Origin: Paenibacillus xylanilyticus
GTDB lineage: Bacteria > Bacillota > Bacilli > Paenibacillales > Paenibacillaceae
Assembly: GCF_013359935.1 (NCBI RefSeq)
Contig: NZ_JABMCB010000197.1
Span: forward strand, 124,001-188,000
Direction of reading: 5' to 3'
DNA length: 64,000 nt
The notes beneath the pieces are model-generated. The model did not search any database. It saw only the letters and a program-made list of their open reading frames with translations, and was not told the origin of the DNA. This document shows positions 1-8,592 of the stretch, in pieces (positions within the stretch are counted from its first letter, which is position 1; each line of letters starts with the position of its first letter). Made by a program: the position numbers and the translations under genes.

Positions 1-1
1 C

Positions 2-817
2 ATTGTAACGGTCCCAACGATTGCTGCAACCTGCGCTGCCTGGTCTGCCTTAACCGTGCTCTATGATGAACAGGGCCAATCTGCAGGATATCGTCCGCTG
101 CGCCGTTCGCCTAATCTTGTTCTGGCTGATCCTCATATTCTGGCGAGTGCACCAAGGCGGTATTTGGCCGCTGGGATCGGTGACACACTCGTAAAATGGC
201 ATGAGTTCGCCGTTAATCTAAGTGGCAACGCCACCAGCCTCACTCTCCGAAACAGTGTCAGCACTGCCAAGCTTGCACTCGATATTCTCGAAGCGCACGC
301 CATCGATGTCTATGAATCCACTGATACAACCGGTAGTACACCTCAATTCCGTGATGTTGCCGACGCCATTATTGTGCTTGCAGGCCTTGTAGGCAGCATT
401 AGCGATGGATCACTTCATGCCGCAATTGCTCATGGGCTACATGATAGCCTCACCAAATTACCCGAAACACACGCTTCACTGCATGGAGAAAAGGTAGCCT
501 TTGGACTTTTCACCCAGTGGATCCTTGAAGGCAAAGCAGGGGATGAGCTTCAGGAGCTGACCACTCTGTTACATAAGCTGAATCTGCCTATCACTCTTGC
601 CCAACTCGGCATACAACAACAGCCTCAGAAAGCTGCTGCGCACATTGCAGCAGGACTACAGCTGCGGGAAGGCAGTGCGGCACATCTCTCCTTCGGAGTT
701 AGCACGGCGCAGGTAACCGAAGCCATCCTTCAGGCAGACCGCATCGGCCAAACATTCATAGAATCCAGTCAGTCTAGTGAAAGCAGTACATACACCAAGG
801 AGGTTTCCTCCCTATGA
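2..817 (+). CDS. HcxA/YbdH-like iron-containing alcohol dehydrogenase family protein (5' end missing)
   Basis: The reading frame is open from the first base, so the gene starts upstream of the window; an internal GTG at 56 is not a credible start because conserved residues precede it. The visible part opens with VPTIAATCAAW, typical of the glycerol dehydrogenase-like branch of the Fe-ADH family. The metal-binding set is present: Asp in GIGDTLVKW, His in HAAIAHGLH and His in SLHGEKVAFG. The sequence resembles E. coli HcxA (YbdH), a 2-oxoacid reductase, more than true glycerol dehydrogenase (from memory of the family). The stop overlaps the next start (ATGA), so it is translationally coupled to an ABC transporter. 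The natural substrate cannot be read from sequence. Confidence 0.8.
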   Translation: MVTVPTIAATCAAWSALTVLYDEQGQSAGYRPLRRSPNLVLADPHILASAPRRYLAAGIGDTLVKWHEFAVNLSGNATSLTLRNSVSTAKLALDILEAHAIDVYESTDTTGSTPQFRDVADAIIVLAGLVGSISDGSLHAAIAHGLHDSLTKLPETHASLHGEKVAFGLFTQWILEGKAGDELQELTTLLHKLNLPITLAQLGIQQQPQKAAAHIAAGLQLREGSAAHLSFGVSTAQVTEAILQADRIGQTFIESSQSSESSTYTKEVSSL

Positions 818-1869
818 TCCCTCCAAACCGCCAGTACACTCTTCCCTTAACTGCCTTTCTGAGCGCGCTTCTGTTGTTGCTGATTTCCGGTTGCTCTGCC
901 GGAACTGATAATCAGGCCGCCGGTACAGGCACAACACCGACAGTAGCATCAGCTGCTTCGAATAAAGACGTTACTATTCGGGTTGGTCAGACCGGATGGG
1001 GCAATCTCGAATTGGGGCTAAAAGCCGCCGGACTCGATGACACCCCCTATAAAGTCACTTATAACGTATTTCAGGGAGGTAACCTGATCCTCGAAGCGAT
1101 GGCTGCAAATCAATTGGACTTTGGTGTGACCAGTGAAATTCCGCCCATTTTTGCATCTCAGGCTGCCAATGGTGGAAACTTCAAAATTATTGCGGTACAA
1201 CAAGGCAGCACCTTAAATCAGGAGGTCGTTGTTCCCAAAGGTTCTTCTATCAAATCAGTTGCTGACCTGAAAGGCAAGAAAGTTGCTTTCGTAAAAAATA
1301 CAACAGCCCACTATTTCCTGCTCAAAATGCTGGAGGAAGCCGGACTAACCTGGAGTGAAATCAGTCCGGTCGAACTTTCAACAGCCGACGGACTCAGCGC
1401 CCTGATTAGCGGGAAAGTGGATGCCCTTGCCAGTTACGGCAATGCCATCATCTCCGCACATCAGAATGAAGCAACAACGCTCGCCAGCGCCAAAGATATC
1501 CTGTCAGGCAGCTTCCTTGTAGCCGCGTCCGATCAGGCTATTGCAAATGCGGAACAGAAAGAGGCCCTAGCCGATTATCTGGAGCGAATCAACAAATTCA
1601 ATGATTGGGCTCGTGCCAATAAGGATGCGTGGGCTCAAATTACAGCAGACAATACCCACCAGCCGGTGGAACAAGCCCTTAAGACCTACACGGATGGAGA
1701 AGCACAACGCCCATCACGTATTGTTGCCATTTCTGATGAGGCCATCAAGTCCGAACAGGACGTAGCAGATACGTTTCAGCAAGCGGGAATTTTTGGGCAG
1801 GCAGTCGATGTGAGCACATTCTGGAGTGATGCACTTCAAGATCAACTTCCAGCTCCAGGTAGTCAATAA
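814..1869 (+). CDS. SsuA/NMT1-type ABC transporter substrate-binding lipoprotein
   Basis: A 351-aa protein with a lipoprotein signal peptide (lipobox LLISGC near residue 27) followed by a periplasmic-binding fold of the SsuA/TauA/NMT1 class, including a 'DLKGKKVAFVKNTTAHYFL' type ligand-loop segment. It should sit on the outer membrane face and deliver an organic anion, classically an alkanesulfonate, to the permease and ATPase encoded next. RBS GGAGG lies 10 nt before the ATG. No ssuD monooxygenase is adjacent, and the flanking genes are an oxidoreductase and an aminotransferase, so the ligand may be an amino- or keto-acid-like sulfur compound rather than a simple sulfonate. That last point is inference. 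Confidence 0.85.
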   Translation: MIPPNRQYTLPLTAFLSALLLLLISGCSAGTDNQAAGTGTTPTVASAASNKDVTIRVGQTGWGNLELGLKAAGLDDTPYKVTYNVFQGGNLILEAMAANQLDFGVTSEIPPIFASQAANGGNFKIIAVQQGSTLNQEVVVPKGSSIKSVADLKGKKVAFVKNTTAHYFLLKMLEEAGLTWSEISPVELSTADGLSALISGKVDALASYGNAIISAHQNEATTLASAKDILSGSFLVAASDQAIANAEQKEALADYLERINKFNDWARANKDAWAQITADNTHQPVEQALKTYTDGEAQRPSRIVAISDEAIKSEQDVADTFQQAGIFGQAVDVSTFWSDALQDQLPAPGSQ

Positions 1870-1896
1870 CGAAGGAAGCAAGGAGGTAGGCATAAC

Positions 1897-2682
1897 GTGC
1901 GGTCCAAAACCTTTAACCGGGCATGGTTTAACCAGTTCTTTCCTTTTGTTGTACCACTACTCATTCTGGCTCTGTGGCAATGGCTGACTGCATCCGGAGT
2001 TGTTGCAGCCAATATTTTGCCCCGTCCCGCTCAAGTACTGGAGGCCTTCATTCGTCTGCTTGGTAACGGTGAACTACTGAACAATATCAGTATTAGCGCC
2101 AGACGAGCTTTGGGAGGATTCCTCATTGGTGGGGGTCTGGGTTTTCTGCTGGGAGTGCTGAACGGCATCTCCTCCCTTGCGGAAAAGATCGCCGACTCCT
2201 CGGTACAGATGATCCGTAACATTCCGCATCTGTCCTTGATCCCCCTCGTTATTGTGTGGTTCGGGATCGGTGAAGAAGCAAAATTATTTCTCGTTTCCCT
2301 GGGTGTATTCTTTCCGGTATATCTGAATACGTTCCACGGCATACGATCGGTCGATCCCGGTCTGATTGAAATGGGCAAAGTATATGGCCTCAGCCGTTGG
2401 TCCCTTTATAAAGACATTATCCTACCTGGTGCACTGCCTTCCATTCTCGTGGGTATTCGTTATGCACTTGGCATTATGTGGCTGACCCTTATCGTAGCCG
2501 AGACGGTTGCGGCGGATGCGGGGATTGGCTACATGGCGATGAATGCGCGGGAATTCATGCAGATGGATGTAATCGTCTTAAGCATTCTGCTATATGCCCT
2601 GCTGGGCAAGCTGTCCGATACCATCGCCAAATGGCTGGAACGGCGCTGGCTGCGCTGGAACCCGGCTCTATCCCGCAAGTAA
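1897..2682 (+). CDS. SsuC-type ABC transporter permease
   Basis: A 261-aa integral membrane protein of the binding-protein-dependent transport family. About six membrane segments are visible, with the cytoplasmic EAA-like loop around residues 160-190 (DPGLIEMGKVYGLSRWSLYK), which contacts the ATPase. The GTG start is preceded by AAGGAGG at a good distance (gene starts 27 nt after the binding protein). It forms the membrane channel for the transporter with the genes on either side. Length and topology match SsuC/TauC permeases. Confidence 0.88.
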   Translation: MRSKTFNRAWFNQFFPFVVPLLILALWQWLTASGVVAANILPRPAQVLEAFIRLLGNGELLNNISISARRALGGFLIGGGLGFLLGVLNGISSLAEKIADSSVQMIRNIPHLSLIPLVIVWFGIGEEAKLFLVSLGVFFPVYLNTFHGIRSVDPGLIEMGKVYGLSRWSLYKDIILPGALPSILVGIRYALGIMWLTLIVAETVAADAGIGYMAMNAREFMQMDVIVLSILLYALLGKLSDTIAKWLERRWLRWNPALSRK

Positions 2683-2706
2683 AGCCAAAGGAGCGTGAAT
2701 TGATCC

Positions 2707-3483
2707 ATGAGCACAAGTCAGATCAGTCCTTTTCTTCAAGTAGATAGGGTTCAGAAATCGTATGATCAGCGGACAATTCTATCCGACATCAATGTCAATG
2801 TAAGACAAGGGGAATTTGTAGCCATCGTTGGACGAAGTGGTTGTGGCAAAAGCACTTTGCTGCGTCTGATCGCCGGGCTGGAATCCCCCTCTTCCGGAAG
2901 CGTTATGCTGGGCAACAGAAAGCTTGGCAGTACAGCACCAGAGACACGGTTTCTGTTTCAGGAAGCCCGACTGCTGCCTTGGAAATCCGTGCTCGACAAT
3001 GTACGGCTGGGAATCCCCGACAAGAACAAGGAAGATGCACGCCAGTCGCTTCGCAATGTAGGACTTGGAGAGCGTGAAGGTGACTGGCCGGGGGTATTAT
3101 CTGGCGGACAAAAACAACGTGTTGCCTTGGCACGGGCACTCGCAAGTCATCCGCGTTTACTGCTGCTGGATGAACCGCTGGGTGCATTGGATGCATTGAC
3201 CCGAATTGAGATGCAGCAATTAATCGAACGCTTGTGGGTAGAAGAAGATCTGACTGTCATTCTGGTCACTCATGATGTCAGTGAGGCGGTTGCGCTGGCT
3301 GACAGGGTGCTGTTAATCGAGGATGGTCATATAACGATGGATACCCGAATTACGCTGGAGCGTCCACGTGTTCGGGACAGCGGGTTTGCTCATTTTGAAA
3401 ATCTTATTCTAAATCGCTTGTTGACTCCTCCACAAGAGACACCACAGCAGATAGCCCAGAAACAGATATCATTCTCGATCTAA
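2707..3483 (+). CDS. SsuB-type ABC transporter ATP-binding protein
   Basis: A 258-aa ABC ATPase with all motifs: Walker A GRSGCGKST (about residue 42), Q-loop FQEARLLPWKSVLDN, signature LSGGQKQR, Walker B LLLLDEPLGALD and H-loop VTHD. The Q-loop wording is typical of the nitrate/sulfonate/taurine (SsuB/TauB) subfamily. It energises uptake by the permease immediately upstream. It is followed after 24 nt by the aminotransferase, indicating one transcript. Confidence 0.9.
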   Translation: MSTSQISPFLQVDRVQKSYDQRTILSDINVNVRQGEFVAIVGRSGCGKSTLLRLIAGLESPSSGSVMLGNRKLGSTAPETRFLFQEARLLPWKSVLDNVRLGIPDKNKEDARQSLRNVGLGEREGDWPGVLSGGQKQRVALARALASHPRLLLLDEPLGALDALTRIEMQQLIERLWVEEDLTVILVTHDVSEAVALADRVLLIEDGHITMDTRITLERPRVRDSGFAHFENLILNRLLTPPQETPQQIAQKQISFSI

Positions 3484-3507
3484 TTCCACTGGAAAGAAGG
3501 TATGATT

Positions 3508-4629
3508 ATGCAATCCCTCTCAACCGTTCCCTCTCCTCCTGTTAAAGATCTGTTAAATCAAATTCCGGCTTATACACCTGCCAAATCCATGGAACAGATC
3601 CGGCGGGAATTGGGACTGGAAAGTGTAGATCGACTTGCAGCGAACGAGAATCCGTTTGGCTCTTCTCCCCTGGCAGCGGAAGCAGTCAGATCGCTGAGCT
3701 CCGATCTTCTGGCTCAATACCCCGACGGTTCCAGCCAACTGCTGCGTGACAAACTTGCGGAACGTCTGGGTGTGCGTACCTCCCAACTGGTATTTGGCAG
3801 TGGATCATTCGAGCTCCTAACCCTTACCGCCCAAGCCTATCTTAATCCCGGCGAGGAATCACTCATTCCGGTTCCCTCCTTTAACTGGTATAAGGGTGCT
3901 ACGCTGCTGGCAGGCGGGGTTATTCATGAAGTGCCTTTGGTCAACCATTCACTGGACCTGGAGCAATTCCGGCAGCGGATCAATGCTTCTACCCGAATCA
4001 TCTGGCTGTGCAATCCGAATAATCCAACCGGAACCATTTTCACGGCAGATGCCCTGCTTGGTTTACTCGAACATGTGCCCTCCCATGTCGTGGTTGTCCT
4101 GGACGAAGCGTATTATGAATTTGCGGAAAGTGAAGATTATCCTGATACGGTTAAGCTGCTGGAGCAGTATAATAATCTGATTATTTTGCGAACCTTCTCC
4201 AAAATATATGGACTTGCCGGCCTGCGAATTGGATATGGCATCGGGAATGAAAGCATCATTGAAGGCATTAACCGGGTCAAGCTGCCCATCAGTTTGACAG
4301 CCACCTCCCAAGCCGCTGCTTCAGCCAGCCTGGATGATCATGAATTTGTTTCTCATTGCCTGCACTACAATCGTCAGGGACGGGAAACGTTAATGCAGTC
4401 CTTTGATCATTGGAAGTTACCCTACATCCCTTCCGAAACGAATTTCATGATGGTGGATCTGTTGCAGGATAGTGGCCCGATTACCAAAGAATTGTTAAAC
4501 AGAGGCATCTCTGTCCGCGGCGGTGCCGAATTCGGCATGCCTTCCTGGCTTCGGATTACGATTGGCACACCTGAACAGATTGCCCGTCTGATCGGTGAGC
4601 TTGATTCACTGTTACATTCAAACAATTAG
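3508..4629 (+). CDS. HisC-like PLP-dependent class I/II aminotransferase
   Basis: A 373-aa fold-type I aminotransferase. It shows the N-terminal NENPFGSSP substrate loop of histidinol-phosphate aminotransferases, NPNNPTGT, the DEAYYEF segment and the PLP lysine in FSKIYGLAGLRIGYG. The second of two close ATGs is preferred because GAAGG sits 7 nt upstream of it but abuts the first (3502). No other his gene is nearby; instead it ends an operon with an oxidoreductase and an SsuACB-like transporter. It is therefore probably a paralogue that transaminates the imported compound, with the Fe-ADH-like enzyme possibly reducing the 2-oxoacid (inference). A role in histidine or aromatic amino acid synthesis cannot be excluded. 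Confidence 0.8.
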   Translation: MQSLSTVPSPPVKDLLNQIPAYTPAKSMEQIRRELGLESVDRLAANENPFGSSPLAAEAVRSLSSDLLAQYPDGSSQLLRDKLAERLGVRTSQLVFGSGSFELLTLTAQAYLNPGEESLIPVPSFNWYKGATLLAGGVIHEVPLVNHSLDLEQFRQRINASTRIIWLCNPNNPTGTIFTADALLGLLEHVPSHVVVVLDEAYYEFAESEDYPDTVKLLEQYNNLIILRTFSKIYGLAGLRIGYGIGNESIIEGINRVKLPISLTATSQAAASASLDDHEFVSHCLHYNRQGRETLMQSFDHWKLPYIPSETNFMMVDLLQDSGPITKELLNRGISVRGGAEFGMPSWLRITIGTPEQIARLIGELDSLLHSNN

Positions 4630-4680
4630 AATAGGTCACTTTCCTAACTTCTTTACGCACACTTCTTTTAAGCCGCCCTC

Positions 4681-4710
4681 TTTACATCTCGCGGGAATGT
4701 GATATATGCT
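4681..4710 (+). promoter_or_regulatory. Probable sigma-A promoter of the thi operon
   Basis: TTTACA (4681-4686) and TATGCT (4705-4710) are separated by 18 nt, placing the transcription start near 4717, about 23 nt before the riboswitch. The -10 overlaps an imperfect dyad (ATATGC ... GCATAT around a GTGTACAC core, 4704-4728), which may be an additional protein site or chance. Confidence 0.45.
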
Positions 4711-4739
4711 GTGTACACAACTGCATATCTTGAACGATT

Positions 4740-4828
4740 GCACTAGGGGAGCCTTGCGGCTGAGACGAATGAATGTATTCGGACCCTTTGAACCTGATCT
4801 GGATCATACCAGCGGAGGGAAGTGGAGC
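4740..4828 (+). ncRNA. TPP riboswitch (THI element)
   Basis: The conserved thi-box bases are all present in order: GGGGAGCC, then GGCTGAGA, then ACCCTTTGAACCTGATCTGG, then the GTCATACCAG-like segment (TCATACCAGCG) and GGAGGGAAGTGG. The variable P3 arm is short (GAATGAATGTATTC). It stands in the leader of an operon made wholly of thiamine genes, followed by an intrinsic terminator, so TPP binding should cause premature termination. Confidence 0.97.
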
Positions 4829-4890
4829 GGACTTTCAGTTAACGGATTTTTTCATATTCATATGAACATGAATATCGGTTGAACTTAACA

Positions 4891-4927
4891 GGCCCACTCA
4901 TTTCTCCGGAAATGGGCGGGCTTTTTC
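4891..4927 (+). terminator. Riboswitch-controlled intrinsic terminator
   Basis: GC-rich stem (GCCC...CATTTC / GAAATG...GGGC) followed by TTTTT, 60 nt after the TPP aptamer. An AT-rich hairpin (ATATTCAT/ATGAATAT, 4854-4875) lies between aptamer and terminator and could take part in antitermination; that role is inferred. Confidence 0.88.
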
Positions 4928-5006
4928 GCGTTTACTTACATACAGATCGCAAATAACGTGCATTTCCTTTCAGGCAGTTTTTATTCCAAGGGGGTCAAGA
5001 AACCAA

Positions 5007-5768
5007 ATGAGCAACGATGTACAGATTGACAACATGACCTTTACTTTTCCGGATCAGAGACATTCCCCCGTGCTCTCCAATGTGTCGATGTGTGTAAAAA
5101 AGGGAGAATTCGTCTCGCTGATCGGCTCCAGCGGGTCGGGCAAGAGTACACTCTTCAAGCTGCTGGCAGGCTTGCTTGAACCGACAGACGGCACGATCGA
5201 AATTGCTGGGGTGCCGCCAGGACAGCGACTTGGTCGAGTCGCCTACATGCCGCAGAAGGATTTGCTGTTATCCTGGCGGACGGTTATGGAGAACTGCCTG
5301 CTTCCCTCGGAGCTTGCCCCGAGGAAGCAGGACAAGGTGAAGCTGCGCGCTGACATTATGGCCGGACTCGACAGATTCGGCTTATCCGGCTATGAGCATG
5401 CCTACCCGGACGAACTGTCCGGCGGCATGAAGCAGCGGGTCGCCCTGCTTCGCACGTTGTTGACAGGAGGACAGCTGATGCTGCTGGACGAACCCTTTGG
5501 CGCGCTTGACGCCATGACCAAGCGGGAGATGCATCGCTGGCTGCTAGAATTGTGGGAAAGCCTCGGCAAAACGGTGCTGTTCATCACGCATGATATCGAA
5601 GAAGCCCTGTTATTAAGTGACCGGATTGTCCTTCTGACTCCTGGCGGTCGACAGCTGCTGGACATCACGGTGCCTCTGCCCCGTCCGAGACACTCGGACA
5701 TGGTCTACGATCCCGATCTTATACAGATGCGACAACGGTTGGAGGAACAACTACATGCGAAGCTTTAA
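5007..5768 (+). CDS. thiZ: ThiZ: ATP-binding protein of the thiamine pyrimidine-precursor ABC transporter
   Basis: A 253-aa ABC ATPase: Walker A GSSGSGKST, Q-loop MPQKDLLLSWRTV, signature LSGGMKQR, Walker B LMLLDEPFGALDA, H-loop ITHD. It is the first gene after the TPP riboswitch and is followed by a permease and a binding protein, the thiXYZ set known in Bacilli to import N-formyl-4-amino-5-aminomethyl-2-methylpyrimidine (FAMP). The stop overlaps thiX by 14 nt. The function call rests on the riboswitch and neighbours as well as family. Confidence 0.9.
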   Translation: MSNDVQIDNMTFTFPDQRHSPVLSNVSMCVKKGEFVSLIGSSGSGKSTLFKLLAGLLEPTDGTIEIAGVPPGQRLGRVAYMPQKDLLLSWRTVMENCLLPSELAPRKQDKVKLRADIMAGLDRFGLSGYEHAYPDELSGGMKQRVALLRTLLTGGQLMLLDEPFGALDAMTKREMHRWLLELWESLGKTVLFITHDIEEALLLSDRIVLLTPGGRQLLDITVPLPRPRHSDMVYDPDLIQMRQRLEEQLHAKL

Positions 5769-6567
5769 CGTCAGCAGATGGTTTGCCCGCTATGCCTTGT
5801 TCGCTGTGCTTCTCCTCCTGATGCTGGCTGGCTGGGAATGCATCGTGCGATTGGGCTGGGTCCCTTCTTTCATTATCCCTGCACCTACATCAATAGCGAG
5901 TTCTCTAGTTGAGCATAGGCATTTGCTCCTGGGAACCCATCTGCCTGCCACATTGATGGAGGTAGCAGTTGGCTTCGGCTTGTCCATCGTTGCCGGAAGC
6001 GCACTGGCCGCTGGCATGCACCTCAGCCGTTCGATTGAAAAGGCGCTGTATCCCTTCATCGTAATCAGCCAGACGATTCCACTGATCGCCCTGTCTCCTG
6101 TATTCATTCTGTGGTTTGGCTACACACTCTGGAGCAAAGTCGCTGTGGTGTTTCTGATCGCTTTCTTTCCGATTGTGGTCAGCACCTATGATGGTCTCCG
6201 TCAAGGCGACCCGGAACAGCGCGAACTGCTGATGACCATGGGAGCAAGCAAGTGGGATCTGTTCCGCAAGCTTCAGGTACCTCTTGCGCTCCCCTCTTTC
6301 TTTTCAGGATTGAAGATGTCGGTGGTGTACTGCGTGGTCGGCGCAACCATTGGCGAATGGCTCGGAGGCAGCAAAGGACTTGGTTATTTCAGCCGCAGAA
6401 TGTCCAGTAGCATGAATACCGACGCAATGTTTGCCTCCATTCTGCTGTTATCCTTGCTGGGCATCGGTCTGTTCGTGCTTATTGCCTGGCTGGAGCGAGC
6501 CCTTGGATTGAAGCGGAATGCAGACCATGCAGGCAGAGAAAAGTCGATTAAAGGGCAATCGCAATGA
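5755..6567 (+). CDS. thiX: ThiX: permease of the thiamine pyrimidine-precursor ABC transporter
   Basis: A 270-aa polytopic membrane protein of the SsuC/ThiX permease family, with about six hydrophobic segments and the EAA-type loop (DPEQRELLMTMGASKWDLFRK). The ATG lies inside the 3' end of thiZ (14-nt overlap), indicating coupled translation. With thiZ and thiY it forms the importer under TPP-riboswitch control. Confidence 0.9.
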   Translation: MRSFNVSRWFARYALFAVLLLLMLAGWECIVRLGWVPSFIIPAPTSIASSLVEHRHLLLGTHLPATLMEVAVGFGLSIVAGSALAAGMHLSRSIEKALYPFIVISQTIPLIALSPVFILWFGYTLWSKVAVVFLIAFFPIVVSTYDGLRQGDPEQRELLMTMGASKWDLFRKLQVPLALPSFFSGLKMSVVYCVVGATIGEWLGGSKGLGYFSRRMSSSMNTDAMFASILLLSLLGIGLFVLIAWLERALGLKRNADHAGREKSIKGQSQ

Positions 6568-6659
6568 GATAACAAGTGCTGCTCCTTCCTGTCGATCTCT
6601 TTGAAACATATCAGCGATTGGAACCAAACAAAAATGAACGAAACGAGGCCCATTTATCC

Positions 6660-7727
6660 ATGAGAAAAAAGAAACTCATTCACATCCTGCTTCCTGCCCT
6701 CATCTGTTTACTGTTGATCGTCAGCGGTTGTGGCAATACGGGTGACAACCCATCATCGTCCGATTCCGATCCCCAGGTTCAGGGCACAGATTCAACAACA
6801 ACCGGATCGTCGTCTGGTGACCATGATTCATTGTCCATCATGCTCGACTGGTATCCGAACGCAGTCCATTCCTTTATATACGTTGCACAGGAAAAAGGGT
6901 ATTTCGCAGACCAGGGCCTTGATGTGGACATTCAGATGCCTGCTGATACGAATGATGCGCTCAAGCTTGTAGCTGCTGGCAAAGTGGATCTGGCGCTGAG
7001 CTATCAGCCACAAATTTTGCTAGCTCGTGGAGAAGGCATTCCTGTACGATCCATTGCCGCTGTCGTTCGGCATCCACTCGTTCATCTGCTGACAGAAACA
7101 GACGGCAACGTGAACTCGCCCAAAGATCTTGAAGGACTGACGGTAGGGTATTCCTCCGTTCCCCTATATGAAGCCATGGTGCGTACGATGATGAGTCAGG
7201 ATAGCGGCGATCCGGACCGCATGAATTTGGTGGATGTCGGTTTTGATCTGATCCCTTCGCTTGCCTCCGGTCAGGCCGATGCGATCATGGGTGGTTTTAT
7301 CAATCATGAACAGTTGATTCTCGAGAAAGAAGGTCATCCCGTTAAGTCGATTAATCCAGTCGATTACGGCGTACCGGATTATTACGAACTCGTTCTCACG
7401 GCAAGTGACAAGGGCATTGAGGCCAAGAAGGATCAGCTCACCCGTTTCGTCAAAGCGATCCAGGAAGGTCAGAACGATGTGATCGAGCATCCGGAAGAAG
7501 CATTGAACATCCTGCTCGCACACGAAAATGAGACGTCCCCGCTGGATCGGGAAATTGAAACAAAAAGCCTGGACATTCTGCTGCCGCTCATGACTGAAGA
7601 AGGTATCGCGTTCGGCTGGCAGGAACCTTCCTCCTGGGATAACGTGCGGAAGTGGCTGGTACAACGTGAATTGGTTCCGGATTCGGTACAGGCCGAGGAT
7701 GCGTTTATCAACTTGCAGAAGGAGTAA
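6660..7727 (+). CDS. thiY: ThiY: pyrimidine-precursor-binding lipoprotein
   Basis: A 355-aa lipoprotein (lipobox LLIVSGC) with the NMT1/THI5-like fold. The first mature segment SIMLDWYPNAVHSFIYVAQEKGYF matches the ThiY/Thi5 family, in which the Trp-Tyr-Pro-Asn segment lies at the pyrimidine site. The start at 6660 is chosen because it begins the signal peptide (MRKKKLIHILL). It captures FAMP or a related pyrimidine outside the cell. No tenA/ylmB homologue for converting FAMP to HMP is in this operon, so those enzymes must be elsewhere or the ligand is HMP-like. Confidence 0.88.
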   Translation: MRKKKLIHILLPALICLLLIVSGCGNTGDNPSSSDSDPQVQGTDSTTTGSSSGDHDSLSIMLDWYPNAVHSFIYVAQEKGYFADQGLDVDIQMPADTNDALKLVAAGKVDLALSYQPQILLARGEGIPVRSIAAVVRHPLVHLLTETDGNVNSPKDLEGLTVGYSSVPLYEAMVRTMMSQDSGDPDRMNLVDVGFDLIPSLASGQADAIMGGFINHEQLILEKEGHPVKSINPVDYGVPDYYELVLTASDKGIEAKKDQLTRFVKAIQEGQNDVIEHPEEALNILLAHENETSPLDREIETKSLDILLPLMTEEGIAFGWQEPSSWDNVRKWLVQRELVPDSVQAEDAFINLQKE

Positions 7728-7779
7728 AAATGTTCAGTTGCTGCTATAAAAATAATGGCTTATCAGGAGGAAATTTTAT

Positions 7780-8592
7780 ATGTCATATCTGGCACGTGTT
7801 CGTACTCAAAATCCACTTGTTCACAATATCACCAACCTCGTGGTTGCTCCCTTTACGGCCAACGGTCTGCTCGCACTTGGCGCCTCTCCCTTCATGGCCT
7901 ACGCGCATGAAGAGGTAGCCGATGTCGCTAAAATGGCCGGAGCGGTCGTGCTCAACATTGGCACACTCGATGACAAGGTTGTCCAGGCCATACGCCTCGC
8001 CGGACAATCGGCCAATGCCAATCATGTACCTGTCGTATTGGACCCAGTCGGCGCAGGTGCAACAGCCTATCGCACAGAAACGGTTCAGATGCTCGTGCGT
8101 GAGCTTCGCCTCACAGTCCTGCGGGGTAACGTGGCGGAAGTGGCCAATGTCATTGGCGAGAACTGGAGCATCAAGGGCGTGGACGCAGGCCAAGGAGAAG
8201 GAGACCGCATCGGGATAGCCGAGCGGGCAGCGCAAAAGCTCGGCTGTGTAGTTGTTATCACCGGACGCGAGGATGTCATTACGAATGGACAGACGACATT
8301 CCTGGCACAAAACGGACATGCCCTGCTTACCCAAGTCACTGGCGCAGGGTGCCTGCTCAGCTCCATCATCGGTGCCTTTGCTGCGGTTGCCCCGGCAGGA
8401 GAAGAACTGCTCGGCAGCGTTGTCGAAGCACTCACCTTCTATGGGGTTGCGGCCGAGATCGCGGCAGAGCGCACAGCCCATCTGGGACCGGGCAGTTTCC
8501 AGATCGAGCTGTTAAACCAGCTTGCGCTGGTAAATCCGGAATTGCTTGCGCAGCGGGCACAAGTTCGCCAGGTTGGCGGTGTTGCAGGATGA
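7780..8592 (+). CDS. thiM: ThiM: hydroxyethylthiazole kinase
   Basis: A 270-aa kinase of the ribokinase-like superfamily. It phosphorylates 5-(2-hydroxyethyl)-4-methylthiazole for thiamine salvage. Seen: N-terminal QNPLVHNITNLVV, DPVGAGAT, GNVAEV and the ATP/anion-hole motif TGAGCLLSS with the catalytic Cys. RBS AGGAGG lies 8 nt before the ATG. The stop overlaps thiD (ATGA). Confidence 0.95.
   Translation: MSYLARVRTQNPLVHNITNLVVAPFTANGLLALGASPFMAYAHEEVADVAKMAGAVVLNIGTLDDKVVQAIRLAGQSANANHVPVVLDPVGAGATAYRTETVQMLVRELRLTVLRGNVAEVANVIGENWSIKGVDAGQGEGDRIGIAERAAQKLGCVVVITGREDVITNGQTTFLAQNGHALLTQVTGAGCLLSSIIGAFAAVAPAGEELLGSVVEALTFYGVAAEIAAERTAHLGPGSFQIELLNQLALVNPELLAQRAQVRQVGGVAG

Noticed and set aside
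4704..4728. Dyad around GTGTACAC as a dedicated repressor site for the thi operon
   Set aside because: Arms are asymmetric by two bases and control is already explained by the TPP riboswitch.
7783..8481. A 232-codon open frame opposite thiM
   Set aside because: thiM is unambiguous on the plus strand within a riboswitch operon; the minus frame is a shadow.
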